64,000 nt of DNA from Marihabitans asiaticum (lineage in GTDB: Bacteria; Actinomycetota; Actinomycetes; Actinomycetales; Dermatophilaceae): contig NZ_VIUW01000004.1 in assembly GCF_007828725.1 (NCBI RefSeq), forward strand, positions 248,001 to 312,000, in the 5' to 3' direction. The notes beneath the pieces are model-generated. The model saw only the letters and a program-made list of their open reading frames with translations. It was not told the origin of the DNA and made no database searches. Of this stretch, positions 47,876-60,078 are shown one piece after another. Each line of letters begins with the position of its first letter. Position 1 is the stretch's first letter. A program made the position numbers and the translations under genes.

Positions 47876-47919
47876 CCTCCTGGTTCGAGGTATACACGCC
47901 CGCGGCAGCAACCCCGGAT

Positions 47920-48135
47920 CTACCTCAATACCCCCTTCGCGAGCGCCTCGCAGACCCCCGCCGGGGCACCGAGACCACCGGACAGTGCCGCAGCGGCATC
48001 GGCCAGCTCACGCGGCGAGAGGACCAGGGCGACGTTCTCCGCCGCCACCTGACGAACGCGTCGCTCCACCCACCCCGGGCCCAGCTCCGTCGGGGCGGTG
48101 AGCACGGCGAAGCGGGCCGGGCAGTGCAGCGTCAT
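47920..48135 (-). CDS. Hypothetical 71-residue protein
   Basis: A short frame with a strong ribosome site (GGAGGGGAGGAG) 5-6 nt before its ATG, whose first bases overlap the end of the upstream acyltransferase gene by 4 nt. The protein is cytosolic-looking with helical C-terminal half (RELADAAAALSG) and no recognised domain. The overlap and ribosome site argue that it is real. Function unknown. Confidence 0.5.
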   Translation of the reverse strand: MTLHCPARFAVLTAPTELGPGWVERRVRQVAAENVALVLSPRELADAAAALSGGLGAPAGVCEALAKGVLR

Positions 48136-49181
48136 CCGCTCCTCCCCTCCGGCACGAGCCGTCCGGTGACCGCCGCGAGCAGCCTTTCGAGCGGTCCGAC
48201 GCCGACGACGCGCCACCACACCCACCCCAGGCCCACCGTGGCGGCCAGCACCAGACCTCCGGCCACCGCCCAGTGGATCGCCGAGTCCCGCCGCGCGTCA
48301 TCGACAGTGAGGACGTCGATGAGGACGACGTGGAAGACGTAGGCGCTGAGCGACACCGTCCCAACCGCGACCACCGGCGCGAGGATAGCCCGAGGGGCAG
48401 CCGGCAGGTGTGGCGCGAGCAGGATGAGGGCCGACGCCGTCGTCACCGCGAGCCCGACGTCGCTCAGCGTGTCCAGATAGCTGCCCGAGGTCTGCACCTC
48501 GAACCCGGCCAGCCGCAGCGCGACGAACGCGAGATAGCTCGTCGCGCCGACAGCGAGCAGCGCGACGAGGAGACGCCGCTCGAAGTGCCGCACCGCCATC
48601 ACCACCCCGAGCAGGAAGAAGGGCAGGAGGTTGGTCAGCCGGTAGTACGGCGAGAGCACGATCCACTCCAGCACCTGCTCCCAGGGCGCCCCGCGGTAGG
48701 TCTGCACCCCTGGCAGGGCCGCCCGAGCAGCGGCGTTGACCAGCGGTGCCGCGAGGAAGGTCGCGGCGGTCACGATGGTCAGGACGGGGAGCCGCAGCCG
48801 GGCGAGCACCGTCCCGACGATCAAGGTCACGCCGAGGTGCTGGAGCACGATCGCGATGAAGGTCCCGAGCTGGTTCAGGGCCAGGCCGGTCGCGATGAGC
48901 AGCAGCCCGCGCACCACGTCGCGCCGGATCGCCGCCGCCGGGGTCACCCCCGGTCGCAACGAGACCAGACCGACGGAGATGCCCATCACCAGGGCGAAGA
49001 GCGGCGAGGCGAGGTTGTTCACCTGCGCGAGCACGCTGGAGATCACGAGGTCGTCTTCGGAGGAGTAGGGCGACCAGACACGCACGTGGGCGATGACCAT
49101 GGCGATGATCGCGACTCCCCTGGTGAGGTCGACGCCGAGCACCCGGTCACCCTGGTCGCGCGGGGCGGGAACCGGGAGCAT
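48132..49181 (-). CDS. Multispanning membrane acyltransferase-like protein (DUF418/DUF1624 type)
   Basis: A 349-residue integral membrane protein with about ten hydrophobic segments. The N terminus GVDLTRGVAIIAMVIAHV is the signature of the DUF1624/DUF418 group of predicted acyl or amino-sugar acetyltransferases. No donor or acceptor can be named. It is transcribed divergently from the corrinoid adenosyltransferase with only 33 nt between the start codons, so promoters overlap. Confidence 0.75.
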   Translation of the reverse strand: MLPVPAPRDQGDRVLGVDLTRGVAIIAMVIAHVRVWSPYSSEDDLVISSVLAQVNNLASPLFALVMGISVGLVSLRPGVTPAAAIRRDVVRGLLLIATGLALNQLGTFIAIVLQHLGVTLIVGTVLARLRLPVLTIVTAATFLAAPLVNAAARAALPGVQTYRGAPWEQVLEWIVLSPYYRLTNLLPFFLLGVVMAVRHFERRLLVALLAVGATSYLAFVALRLAGFEVQTSGSYLDTLSDVGLAVTTASALILLAPHLPAAPRAILAPVVAVGTVSLSAYVFHVVLIDVLTVDDARRDSAIHWAVAGGLVLAATVGLGWVWWRVVGVGPLERLLAAVTGRLVPEGRSG

Positions 49182-49214
49182 GCAGACATTGTGCGTGCTG
49201 GGACGATTGACCTC

Positions 49215-49847
49215 ATGGTCAACCTCACGAAGATCTACACCCGCACCGGTGACGACGGCACGACGGCCCTCGGTGACTTCAGCCGGACCCGCAAGACCGA
49301 CCCGCGGATCCAGGCCTACGCCGACGTCAACGAGGCCAACGCGGCGATCGGCGTCGTGCTGGCCTGCGGCGAGCTCGACGACGACGTGACGAGCACCCTC
49401 CTTCGCGTGCAGAACGACCTCTTCGACCTCGGTGCCGACCTGTGCACCCCGCTCGTCGCGAATCCCGAGCACCCACCCCTTCGCGTCCGTCAGCAGTGGG
49501 TCGACGAGCTGGAGGCGGACTGCGACCGCTACCTCGAGGCCCTGGAACCCCTGCGCTCCTTCATCCTCCCCGGCGGCACCACCGGAGCGGCGTACCTGCA
49601 CGTCGCGACGACCGTGGCCCGTCGCGCGGAGCGCTCCGCCTGGGCGGCCGTGGAGGCGCACGGGACCGAGGAGGGACAGGAGCGAGGCGAAGGGGGGATC
49701 AGTCCCCTGGCGTTGACCTACCTCAACCGGCTCTCGGACCTGCTCTTCGTCCTGGCCCGGCGCGCCAACGCCGACGCCGGTGGCGATGTGCTGTGGCGGC
49801 CCGGCGGGGGTAGGGAGGACCCGCCCGAGCAGGTCAGGCGACGTTGA
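49215..49847 (+). CDS. ATP:cob(I)alamin adenosyltransferase, PduO type
   Basis: Makes adenosylcobalamin, for example for methylmalonyl-CoA mutase. The 210 residues contain TRTGDDGTTALGDFSRTRK (ATP-binding loop), ADVNEANAAIG, the trimer motif FILPGGTTGAAYLHVATTV, here FILPGGTTGAA plus YLHVATTV, and YLNRLSDLLFVLARRAN. It ends in a disordered Gly/Arg tail. The last 14 bases overlap the 3' end of the convergent DUF2550 gene. Confidence 0.92.
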   Translation: MVNLTKIYTRTGDDGTTALGDFSRTRKTDPRIQAYADVNEANAAIGVVLACGELDDDVTSTLLRVQNDLFDLGADLCTPLVANPEHPPLRVRQQWVDELEADCDRYLEALEPLRSFILPGGTTGAAYLHVATTVARRAERSAWAAVEAHGTEEGQERGEGGISPLALTYLNRLSDLLFVLARRANADAGGDVLWRPGGGREDPPEQVRRR

Positions 49848-50268
49848 CGTCAGCGCCGGGCGGGGCGGACTCGAGCCAGGACCGCATCGCCATGTAGACG
49901 CCGCGCTCGACGGCGATCGGGCACGGCTCGGTGTGCACGGCGTCGGAGACCTCGACCTGGACCGCCTGGCTCAGCCCCGGGATCGAGATCAGCTCATCGG
50001 CCGGGGTCGTCAGCTCGAGGTGGGCTCGCTCCCACTGCAGTCGCGGCCGGGTCGTCAGGGCGACCACCGGGAACCACGCCAAGGTGCTGGGGCCGAGCCG
50101 GACCAGACCGAGGCGCCACCGCGTCCCGTCCTTGCTGATCGCGGCGAGGGCGACCGGACACCCCTTCGCAATCGACCGGCGGCGCAGGACGACGGCCGTG
50201 ATCGCCAGCGCGAGGAGCAGGGGCAGGCCGACGACGAGCAGCCACTCGACCTCAGGCAGCGCCCCCAT
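49834..50268 (-). CDS. DUF2550 membrane protein
   Basis: A 144-residue protein with one N-terminal helix (about 9-28) and a soluble beta-rich cytosolic domain. DUF2550 is found directly downstream of atpC in actinobacteria (Rv1312 in M. tuberculosis), and this copy starts 10 nt after atpC. Its role is unknown; its position suggests a link to ATP synthase or the membrane. Confidence 0.85.
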   Translation of the reverse strand: MGALPEVEWLLVVGLPLLLALAITAVVLRRRSIAKGCPVALAAISKDGTRWRLGLVRLGPSTLAWFPVVALTTRPRLQWERAHLELTTPADELISIPGLSQAVQVEVSDAVHTEPCPIAVERGVYMAMRSWLESAPPGADVNVA

Positions 50269-50277
50269 GGACCGTTG

Positions 50278-50538
50278 TCAGCCCTGCTCTGTGACTGTCT
50301 CCGCGACGATGGTCACGTTGTCGTGGTCGACGGAGAGGAAGCCGCCGTCGACGCTGGCGGTCCGCTCGCCGCCCTCGGTCTTGATGACGATGTCGCCCTC
50401 GACGACGACACCGAGCATCGGGGTGTGACCGGGCATGATGCCCAGCTCGCCCTCGGCGCTGCGAGCTCGCACGAAGGAGGCCTCACCGGACCAGACTCTG
50501 CGGTCGGCGGCGACGAGCTCGACGGTCAGTGCACTCAC
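50278..50538 (-). CDS. atpC: F1 ATP synthase epsilon subunit, short form
   Basis: Connects the gamma shaft to the c ring. This copy has only 86 residues, corresponding to the N-terminal beta sandwich (TVELVAADRRVWSGEASFV to VTIVAETVTEQG). The usual C-terminal helical pair, about 40-50 residues that inhibit ATP hydrolysis in other bacteria, is absent; translation stops before DUF2550. The GTG start is weakly placed; GAAGGA is upstream. Unlike most operons, it is separated from atpD by another gene and a terminator. Confidence 0.9.
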   Translation of the reverse strand: MSALTVELVAADRRVWSGEASFVRARSAEGELGIMPGHTPMLGVVVEGDIVIKTEGGERTASVDGGFLSVDHDNVTIVAETVTEQG

Positions 50539-50608
50539 GGCTAAGGGGTCCTTCTCTAACGTCGGGGGGAGGTCTGATCACATCGTAGCGGCCCGCAGCG
50601 CCAGCCAC

Positions 50609-51070
50609 TCACCCCATGACCAGAGACCAGGTCTCCTGCCCGACCCCGACGCTCCACACCCGGTACACCGACCAGGTCAGCCACGCCCCGACGAGCAGCA
50701 CTGCTGGGCGCGGCCGGACGAGGTCGAACAACCCCTCGGGACGTCTCCTGCGCGCGAGGGCGAGGAGGACGTAGCCCGCGGCGAACGCCGCGACGGCCAT
50801 GAACACCATGCCGAAGGGGTTGTAGAAGAAGGCGGTCGAGATGTCGCCATGCGCGAGGTGGACCCAGGACCGGGTCATCCCGCAGCCGGGGCAAGGGATG
50901 CCGACGAAGGTGCGCAGCAGGCAGCTGCTCGGGCCCGCGGTGACCGAGCTGACCGGCCAGAGGAAGGCCACCGCGATCGCGATGGCGCTGCCTACCCCGA
51001 GGGCAACGGCGACCACCCGCTCGCCGAGGTTGCCGCCGCGCACGAGGACACTTCCTGCTGGCACGGACAT
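50609..51070 (-). CDS. DUF2752 membrane protein between atpD and atpC
   Basis: A 153-residue protein with about four membrane segments and the family motif PCPGCGMTRSWVHLAHGD between the first and second. DUF2752 proteins are small membrane proteins of unknown function. The gene is on the same strand as the atp genes but has a strong hairpin upstream, so it is expected to start its own transcript and to deliver atpC as a downstream gene. The ATG has a usable site upstream. Confidence 0.85.
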   Translation of the reverse strand: MSVPAGSVLVRGGNLGERVVAVALGVGSAIAIAVAFLWPVSSVTAGPSSCLLRTFVGIPCPGCGMTRSWVHLAHGDISTAFFYNPFGMVFMAVAAFAAGYVLLALARRRRPEGLFDLVRPRPAVLLVGAWLTWSVYRVWSVGVGQETWSLVMG

Positions 51071-51096
51071 GACGCGATCCTACAAGCACCCCTGAA

Positions 51097-51159
51097 CGCA
51101 CCAGGTCGGGGTGACCAGGCGCCGGATGAGAGCGCGCGGTCACCCCGACCTGGGGTGCG
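51097..51159 (-). terminator. Strong terminator-like hairpin after atpD
   Basis: CGCACCAGGTCGGGGTGACC (51097-51116) pairs with GGTCACCCCGACCTGGGGTG (from 51138) to about 51159 with one 2-base bulge. The loop is 21 nt. It sits 14 nt after the atpD stop and before the DUF2752 gene, where the atp operon would normally continue into atpC. Confidence 0.75.
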
Positions 51160-51172
51160 AAGGGGGTGCGGC

Positions 51173-53561
<2,389 letters not shown>

Positions 53562-53672
53562 ACGTTTCCGCCTCTCTTGCGTCTCTGTCGTGCGAAGGGG
53601 GTGTCTGCTGGCTGTTCCGCCGGCTGGCCGGCCGGTCGGGTCGGGCGCTCACGCCCGACCCGACCGATGGCA

Positions 53673-55316
53673 TCAGCGCTTCTGCCGGACGATCTGCTCC
53701 TGCTCGGGCTCCTGAGCCTTGTCCGCGGCGCCGTCCTCGGACTCGTCGCCGACCGGCACGTCCCCCTTGTTCGAGGGCTGGAAGCCCTGCTTGAAGGAGT
53801 CGATCTCGGACTGCAGCGCCTCGGCGGTGGAGTCCTCGAACTTGCCGGTCTCGCGGATCGCGTCGAGGAGATCGGCCTTGGAGTGGCGCAGGTGCGCGAG
53901 GAACTCGCTCTCGAAGCGGGTGATGTCCGAGGCCGCGACCGAGTCGAGCTGACCGGTGGTGCCGGCCCAGATCGAGACGACCTGCTCCTCGACCGGTAGC
54001 GGGCTGGCCTGCTTCTGCTTGAGCAGCTCGACGAGCCGCTCGCCGCGGGCCAGCTGCTGCTTGGACGCCGGGTCGAGGTCGGAGGCGAACATCGCGAAGG
54101 CCTCGAGCGCGCGGTACTGGGCCAGGTCGAGCTTGAGACGGCCGGAGACCTGCTTCATCGCCTTGACCTGCGCGGCACCACCGACACGGGAGACCGAGAC
54201 ACCCACGTCGATGGCGGGGCGGACGTTGGAGTTGAAGAGGTCGGCCTGGAGGTAGATCTGGCCGTCGGTGATCGAGATGACGTTGGTCGGGATGAACGCC
54301 GAGACGTCACCGGCCTTGGTCTCGATGATCGGCAGGCCGGTCATCGAGCCCGCGCCCATCTCGTCGGAGAGCTTGGCGCAGCGCTCGAGCAGCCGGCTGT
54401 GCAGGTAGAAGACGTCACCCGGGTAGGCCTCACGGCCCGGCGGGCGGCGCAGCAGCAGCGACATCGCGCGGTAGGACTCGGCCTGCTTGGACAGGTCGTC
54501 GAAGACGATGAGGACGTGCTTGCCCTGGTACATCCAGTGCTGACCGATGGCCGAGCCGGTGAAGGGGGCGAGGTACTTGAAGCCCGCGGCGTCGGAGGCG
54601 GGGGCGGCGACGATGGTCGTGTACTCCATCGCGCCGGCCTCCTCGAGCGTGCCCTTGACGGACGCGATCGTCGAGCCCTTCTGGCCGATGGCGACGTAGA
54701 TGCAGCGGACCTGCTTGTCCGGGTCGCCGGTCTCCCAGAACTCCTTCTGGTTGATGATCGTGTCGACCGCGACCGTCGTCTTGCCGGTCTGGCGGTCACC
54801 GATGATCAGCTGGCGCTGGCCACGGCCGATCGGGGTCATCGCATCGACCGCCTTCAGGCCGGTCTGCAGCGGCTCGTGCACCGACTTGCGCTCGACGACG
54901 GTAGGCGCCTGCAGCTCGAGCGCGCGGCGCTCGGTGCTGGCGATGTCACCCATGCCGTCGATCGGCTGACCGAGCGGGTTGACCACGCGGCCGAGGTACT
55001 CCTCGCCGACGGGCACCGAGAGGACCTCGCCGGTGCGCTTGACCTCCTGGCCCTGCTCGATGTTGGAGAAGTCACCGAGGATGACGACACCGATCTCGTG
55101 GACGTCGAGGTTGAGGGCCAGACCGAGGGTCCCGTCCTCGAACTCGAGCAGCTCGTTGGTCATCGCCGAGGGCAGGCCCTCGACGTGGGCGATGCCGTCA
55201 CCGGCGTCGGTGACCCGGCCGACCTCTTCGCGGGAGGCCGCGCCCGGGTTGTAGGACTGGACGTAGCCGTCCAGGGCGTCCCGGATCTCCTCCGGACGGA
55301 TCGAGAGCTCCGTCAT
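53673..55316 (-). CDS. atpA: F1 ATP synthase alpha subunit
   Basis: Regulatory nucleotide-binding subunit of the F1 hexamer. The 547 residues include the P-loop [17 protein letters not shown] and the alpha arginine-finger region [16 protein letters not shown] 30-residue charged C-terminal tail beyond the core ([15 protein letters not shown]) is a known feature of actinobacterial alpha subunits and in mycobacteria reduces ATP hydrolysis. The gene follows atpH with an 84-nt gap. Confidence 0.97.
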   Translation of the reverse strand: MTELSIRPEEIRDALDGYVQSYNPGAASREEVGRVTDAGDGIAHVEGLPSAMTNELLEFEDGTLGLALNLDVHEIGVVILGDFSNIEQGQEVKRTGEVLSVPVGEEYLGRVVNPLGQPIDGMGDIASTERRALELQAPTVVERKSVHEPLQTGLKAVDAMTPIGRGQRQLIIGDRQTGKTTVAVDTIINQKEFWETGDPDKQVRCIYVAIGQKGSTIASVKGTLEEAGAMEYTTIVAAPASDAAGFKYLAPFTGSAIGQHWMYQGKHVLIVFDDLSKQAESYRAMSLLLRRPPGREAYPGDVFYLHSRLLERCAKLSDEMGAGSMTGLPIIETKAGDVSAFIPTNVISITDGQIYLQADLFNSNVRPAIDVGVSVSRVGGAAQVKAMKQVSGRLKLDLAQYRALEAFAMFASDLDPASKQQLARGERLVELLKQKQASPLPVEEQVVSIWAGTTGQLDSVAASDITRFESEFLAHLRHSKADLLDAIRETGKFEDSTAEALQSEIDSFKQGFQPSNKGDVPVGDESEDGAADKAQEPEQEQIVRQKR

Positions 55317-55400
55317 TGTTGTCTCTTCTCCTCGGTGCCGGGTGGTCCGGCTTGTCGTGTCGGGTGCGTTGGTCTAGGTGGTGGGTGGTGCGAAGGGAGG

Positions 55401-56215
55401 TCAGCCGCCGGCGAGGTGCCGACGCGCCTCGTCGAGGCGCCGCAGGACGGTGCCGTCGACGACCTCGTCGCCGACCTGGACCCGGATGCCGCCGATGACG
55501 TCCTCCTCGACGACCTGCTGCAGGAGGATCGGCTTGCTGTAGATCCGCTGCAGGGCCGCGGAGAGGCGCTCGGCCTGCTCCTCGGTGAGGGGGGTCGCCG
55601 AGGTGACGACGGCGGTGAGCTGCTCGCGCCGGCTTGCGGCGTAGCCGAGGTAGGTCTCGAGGACCCTGTCGAAGCGTCGCCCGCGCGGGGCGAGCACCGC
55701 CTGCCGGGCCAGTCGGACCGTCTCCGGCGAGGCCTTGCCCTCGAGCAGGGTGCGCACGAGCTCGGCCTTGCCCTCGCGGTCGCCGTGCCGGTTGGTCAGG
55801 GCGTCGCGCAGGTCGGGGTTGCCCGCGACGAGGCGCTCGAAGCGGAAGAGCTCGTCCTCGACCGCGTCGATCCGACCCGAGGACTCCGCACCGGCGAGCG
55901 CTGCCTCGACGGCGAAGCGCTCGACGGTGTCGCCGAGGTCTCGCTCGTCGCTCCAGCGCTGCGCCGCGAGGGTGCCGACGACCGAGAGGGTCTCGCTCGA
56001 CACCTTGCCGCCGAGCAGCCGCTCGACCAGGCCACGCTTGTCCTCACCCTCTCGCGAGGGGTCGGACAGCGCGCGCCGCAGCGTCGCGTTGTCGTCGATG
56101 AGGGCGCTGACGGCGAAGAGCTCCTCGGCCAGGGAGCTCATGTCCCCCGCCTGACCCGCCGCCGCCTCGAAGGCCGACCGGCCCTCGTGCACGGCACCGC
56201 GCGAGCTGCCTCGCA

Positions 56216-56216
<1 letters not shown>
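55401..56216 (-). CDS. atpH: F1 ATP synthase delta subunit
   Basis: Stator component connecting the peripheral stalk to alpha. The 271 residues are longer than the 180 of E. coli but equal the OSCP-like domain at the C terminus (SKPILLQQVVEEDVIGGIRV, here with its final IRVQVGDEVVDGTV) and a helical N-terminal domain. In mycobacteria delta is fused to a b-type subunit; here it is separate, with its own atpF upstream. The ATG overlaps the atpF stop (56216). Confidence 0.9.
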
Positions 56217-56842
<626 letters not shown>

Positions 56843-56883
56843 CTAGGTACTGGTGCCGTTGACGTTGTGCCGTTGCCGGCAGA

Positions 56884-57090
56884 TCAGTTGAAGACGAACG
56901 CGAGCACCAGACCGAAGATCGCGAGGGCCTCGGCGAGGGCGAAGCCGAGGATGGCGATCGGCTGGAGGAGATTGCGGGCCTCGGGCTGACGAGCGACACC
57001 GTTGATGTACGCGGCGAAGATCAGACCGACGGCGATGGCCGGGCCGATGGCGGAGAGGCCGTAACCGACGACGGAGAGATTGCCTTCCAC
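56884..57090 (-). CDS. atpE: FO ATP synthase c subunit
   Basis: Rotating c-ring protein of 68 residues with two membrane helices. The polar loop has ARQPE (residues about 33-37) and the second helix carries the essential proton-binding Glu in [13 protein letters not shown]. It is the target of diarylquinolines in mycobacteria; residue identities around that Glu are partly shared. The GTG is preceded by GAGGA. Confidence 0.95.
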   Translation of the reverse strand: MEGNLSVVGYGLSAIGPAIAVGLIFAAYINGVARQPEARNLLQPIAILGFALAEALAIFGLVLAFVFN

Positions 57091-57196
57091 GATGTTTCCT
57101 CTTTCGTGTGGGGTTGTCCGCCACGGCACCGTGCCGTGGGGAAGTTCAAGGGTGGAGACGGTTATTCGGTTGTGGCTCGGCGCGAGGGCCGAGAGA

Positions 57197-58015
57197 TCAG
57201 TGGTCGTCGGCGAGCGCACCGGCGATGTAGCTCGCCGTGAGCAGCGCGAAGACGAAGGCCTGGAGGAACTGGACCAGCAGCTCGAAGACGAGCATGACAC
57301 CCGCCATGAGGAAGGTCGGCAGCGAGACGAGCTTGAGCAGGATGTCGCCCTCGATGAGGAAGTAGAACGCTCCGGTGACGAAGAGGTAGATGAGCATGTG
57401 CCCGGCGAACATATTGCCGAAGAGTCGCAGCGCCAGGGTGAGCGGCCGGGTGATGAAGTACGTGATCAGCTCGAGGGGGAAGATCACCGGGACGACGGCC
57501 TTGGGCAGCCCGCCGGGGACCATGTGCTTGAAGTAGCCCCCGAGGCCGTGCTTCTTCACGCCGATCCAGTGGTACACGACGTAGACGACGAGGGTGAGCG
57601 CGATCGGGAAGCCGATCTTGCTCGTCACCGGCATCATGCTGCCGAAGAAGGAGCCGGCGAGGTTGAAGAAGAGCACCATCGTGAAGAGGGTGACGATGAG
57701 CGGCAGGTACTGGCGGAAGTGCCGGGTACCGATCATGTCGCGCGCGATGGTGTTGCGCGGCAGGTTGTAGAAGTTCTCGAAGAGCCACTGGCCCTTGCCG
57801 GGGACGACCGCGGCGTTCTTGCTCAGCGCGATCATCGCGAAGGAGAGCGCCGCAGTGATGATCGCCGCCCAGGCCATCTGGTTGGTCACGGTGATCGGGC
57901 CCAGCTCGAAGAGCGGCTGCCAGAAGATCTCGGGGGTGGGGGTCTGGTACCCCTCACCTCCGCCGCTGGCGGTCGGCGCGGTGCCGACCCAGGAAGCGGG
58001 CGCAGTCAAGGTCAC
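57197..58015 (-). CDS. atpB: FO ATP synthase a subunit
   Basis: Forms the proton half-channels. The 272 residues have five to six membrane helices and the essential Arg in [15 protein letters not shown]. The N terminus is a 30-residue hydrophilic stretch with a Gly-Ser-type motif. The ATG overlaps the upstream gene end by 4 nt. It is the first canonical atp gene after the two small assembly-factor-like genes. Confidence 0.95.
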   Translation of the reverse strand: MTLTAPASWVGTAPTASGGGEGYQTPTPEIFWQPLFELGPITVTNQMAWAAIITAALSFAMIALSKNAAVVPGKGQWLFENFYNLPRNTIARDMIGTRHFRQYLPLIVTLFTMVLFFNLAGSFFGSMMPVTSKIGFPIALTLVVYVVYHWIGVKKHGLGGYFKHMVPGGLPKAVVPVIFPLELITYFITRPLTLALRLFGNMFAGHMLIYLFVTGAFYFLIEGDILLKLVSLPTFLMAGVMLVFELLVQFLQAFVFALLTASYIAGALADDH

Positions 58016-58389
58016 TGGTTCTCCTCGTTCTGTGGCTCGGCACCGGTCTGCGTCGCGTCACCGCGCTCGATGGTGGGTGCCTGGGTCGTACCGTACCGGA
58101 GCCAGATGGTGTAGAGCGAAAGCACCATGCCGCCCACGACTCCGAGGGGCAGGAAGGCGCCGGTCCCGAGCCAGGCGTCGAGCAGCCAGCCGATGCCGCC
58201 GAAGAGCAGGGGGCCGGTGATGAGGTAGGCGATCACCGTCGCCCCGAGAGCGTCGGCCTGCGCGGCCGGGTGCGGGTCCTCACCGGTCGTCCAGGCGAGG
58301 TCGACGTTCGAGACGTCCTTCTTGGTCACCAGGCGGGGTGCCGGAGCGGCGTCCGGGCGCTCCGTAGCCCGCGGGCGAAGGGGGGTCAT
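58012..58389 (-). CDS. AtpZ/AtpI-type ATP synthase accessory membrane protein
   Basis: A 125-residue protein with two membrane segments (about 48-70 and 76-98) between hydrophilic ends, resembling the AtpZ family encoded ahead of atpB. Such proteins help assembly or Mg transport in other bacteria. The start ATG overlaps the upstream stop (ATGA). Its first codons read MTPLR, because a GCGAAGGGG copy lies right on the start. Confidence 0.7.
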   Translation of the reverse strand: MTPLRPRATERPDAAPAPRLVTKKDVSNVDLAWTTGEDPHPAAQADALGATVIAYLITGPLLFGGIGWLLDAWLGTGAFLPLGVVGGMVLSLYTIWLRYGTTQAPTIERGDATQTGAEPQNEENQ

Positions 58390-58808
58390 CGCGCCTCCTC
58401 CTGCGGGTAGAGGGGGTGCCGGGCCCTGGCGTAGCCGCTGATCTGACCGATCTGCAGCAGGACCGTCTGGACGATCGCGCAGACCGCGAAGGCGGGGCCG
58501 TCCAGCCACTCCTGGCCGCGCACGACGAGGAGCACCCCGACGAGCAGGATCAGCTGACCGATGTAGACGACGAAGGCTCCCGGGAGGGTCAGTCCGGCAT
58601 TGCCGCGGATGATGAAGGACATCCCGATCACGCCCAGGAGGATCACTGCGAAGGCGGCGAGCGCACCGGCCAGCGCGCTGTAGCCGGCCTTCTCCCCCGC
58701 GAGCGCCCAGGCCGCCGTGGCGAGGACGAGCGTGCCGAGGCAACCGGTCAGCACGACCCCACGGAGCATGCCCTCGACAGGGCTGCTCGCGGCGGTGCGG
58801 TGACTCAT
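58386..58808 (-). CDS. ATP synthase subunit I-like protein
   Basis: A 140-residue membrane protein with four hydrophobic segments, in the position of AtpI (Rv1303 in M. tuberculosis). The AtpI family supports c-ring assembly. It opens the atp operon; the intergenic region upstream holds a TGTGA-N6-TCACA operator. The ATG at 58808 is the first in frame. Confidence 0.75.
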   Translation of the reverse strand: MSHRTAASSPVEGMLRGVVLTGCLGTLVLATAAWALAGEKAGYSALAGALAAFAVILLGVIGMSFIIRGNAGLTLPGAFVVYIGQLILLVGVLLVVRGQEWLDGPAFAVCAIVQTVLLQIGQISGYARARHPLYPQEEAR

Positions 58809-58879
58809 CGTGGTCCTCGGGACGGCAGGGGTGGGGGCGATGATGACGGGGTCGGACGCGGCGCTCGGGGGCCGCTTCC

Positions 58880-58907
58880 GGTGCTTGTGAAAGTTATCAC
58901 AAGCACC
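58880..58907. promoter_or_regulatory. CRP/GlxR-type operator before the atp operon
   Basis: GGTGCTTGTGA pairs with TCACAAGCACC around AAGTTA. The core TGTGA-AAGTTA-TCACA matches the CRP/GlxR consensus TGTGA-N6-TCACA exactly, and the dyad extends to 11 bp on each side. It is 72-100 nt before the atpI ATG and abuts the wecA stop. TAACTT in the spacer, read on the minus strand, could be part of the -10. Confidence 0.7.
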
Positions 58908-60043
58908 TAGGAGTGCACACGTTGGCCCGACTCGTCGAAGGTCTTGGGCCGGTGCCCCGGGGCCGAGTACCGGGGCAGCCAGAGGGTGAGCATGATCGCG
59001 ACGAGCAGGAGGACGGTCACCCCGATCGCCGCCACCGGCGCCGGCAGCACGACGAAGCTCACCGAGCCGGCCGCCACGACGAGAGCCCACCACCAGAGGA
59101 TGAGGACCGCGCGCCGATGACCGTGCCCGATCTGCAGCATGCGGTGGTGCAGATGCCCGGCGTCGGGGTGGAAGGGGCTCTGCCCGCGCGCGGTGCGGCG
59201 GACGACCGCCCAGACGACGTCGAGGAGTGGCAGCAGCATGATCGCGATCGGGACGAGCAGCGGCAGGATCGTCGCGGCGACCTTGTTGGAGCTGACGTCG
59301 GTCGGGTTGACCGCGCCGGTGGTGCTGATGGTCGCGGCCGCGAGGAGCAGGCCGAGCAGGAGGGCGCCGCTGTCTCCCATGAAGAGCCGTGCGGGGTAGA
59401 AGTTGTGCGGCAGGAACCCCAGGCAGCACCCGAGCAGCGCCGCCGAGATGAAGGCGGCGGAGGAGAAGACGTTGGGCGGGTTGTACGAGGCGGAGATGAG
59501 ATAGCTGTAGACGAAGAAGGCGCCGGCCGCGACGGCCACGATCCCGGCGGCGAGACCGTCCAGCCCGTCGATGAAGTTCACCGCGTTGATCGAGAGGATG
59601 ACGACGAAGATCGTCAGCAGCACGAGCAACGGCTCGGGGAGCACGGTCATGACCCCTAGTGGCAGCGAGAAGAACTGCACCCCGCTGAAGGCCATCACGC
59701 CGGCCGCGACGAGCTGGCCGCCGAGCTTGGTCGCCGGGTCCAGCTCGTAGAGGTCGTCTACCGCTCCGACGAGGCAGACCACCGCGCCGGCGGCGAGCAC
59801 CCCGACCAGTTCGGCGGTCTCGAAGACCTGGGAGATGAAGGGCAGGCGCCATGCGAGCAGAGTCGCGGCGGCGTACCCCACGAGGATCGCGACCCCGCCG
59901 AGCCGCGGGATCGGCACCTGGTGCACGTCGCGGTCGCGGACCGGCGTGTATGCCCCGGCCCGCACCGCGACAGCCCGCATGAGCGGCACGGCGAGATAGG
60001 TCGTGGCGAGCGCCACGAGCACGATGAGGATGTACTCACGCAC
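58907..60043 (-). CDS. Polyprenyl-phosphate GlcNAc-1-phosphate transferase (WecA family)
   Basis: Transfers GlcNAc 1-phosphate onto a polyprenyl phosphate, the first step of arabinogalactan linker or teichoic acid synthesis in actinobacteria. The 378 residues have about 11 membrane helices, the metal-binding DDxxD-like VDDLYELDP, the catalytic NFIDGLDGLAAG, MGDSGALLLG and the HIR-type loop FHPDAGHLHHRM. The GTG start lies 35 nt after glyA. The stop is shared with the CRP-type site. Confidence 0.93.
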   Translation of the reverse strand: MREYILIVLVALATTYLAVPLMRAVAVRAGAYTPVRDRDVHQVPIPRLGGVAILVGYAAATLLAWRLPFISQVFETAELVGVLAAGAVVCLVGAVDDLYELDPATKLGGQLVAAGVMAFSGVQFFSLPLGVMTVLPEPLLVLLTIFVVILSINAVNFIDGLDGLAAGIVAVAAGAFFVYSYLISASYNPPNVFSSAAFISAALLGCCLGFLPHNFYPARLFMGDSGALLLGLLLAAATISTTGAVNPTDVSSNKVAATILPLLVPIAIMLLPLLDVVWAVVRRTARGQSPFHPDAGHLHHRMLQIGHGHRRAVLILWWWALVVAAGSVSFVVLPAPVAAIGVTVLLLVAIMLTLWLPRYSAPGHRPKTFDESGQRVHS

Positions 60044-60078
60044 CCGCCCTCACCCCAGTCACGATCAACTCAGGCCCG

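Noticed and set aside
49182-49214. Cobalamin riboswitch before the adenosyltransferase
   Set aside because: Only 33 nt separate the two divergent start codons, too short for one.
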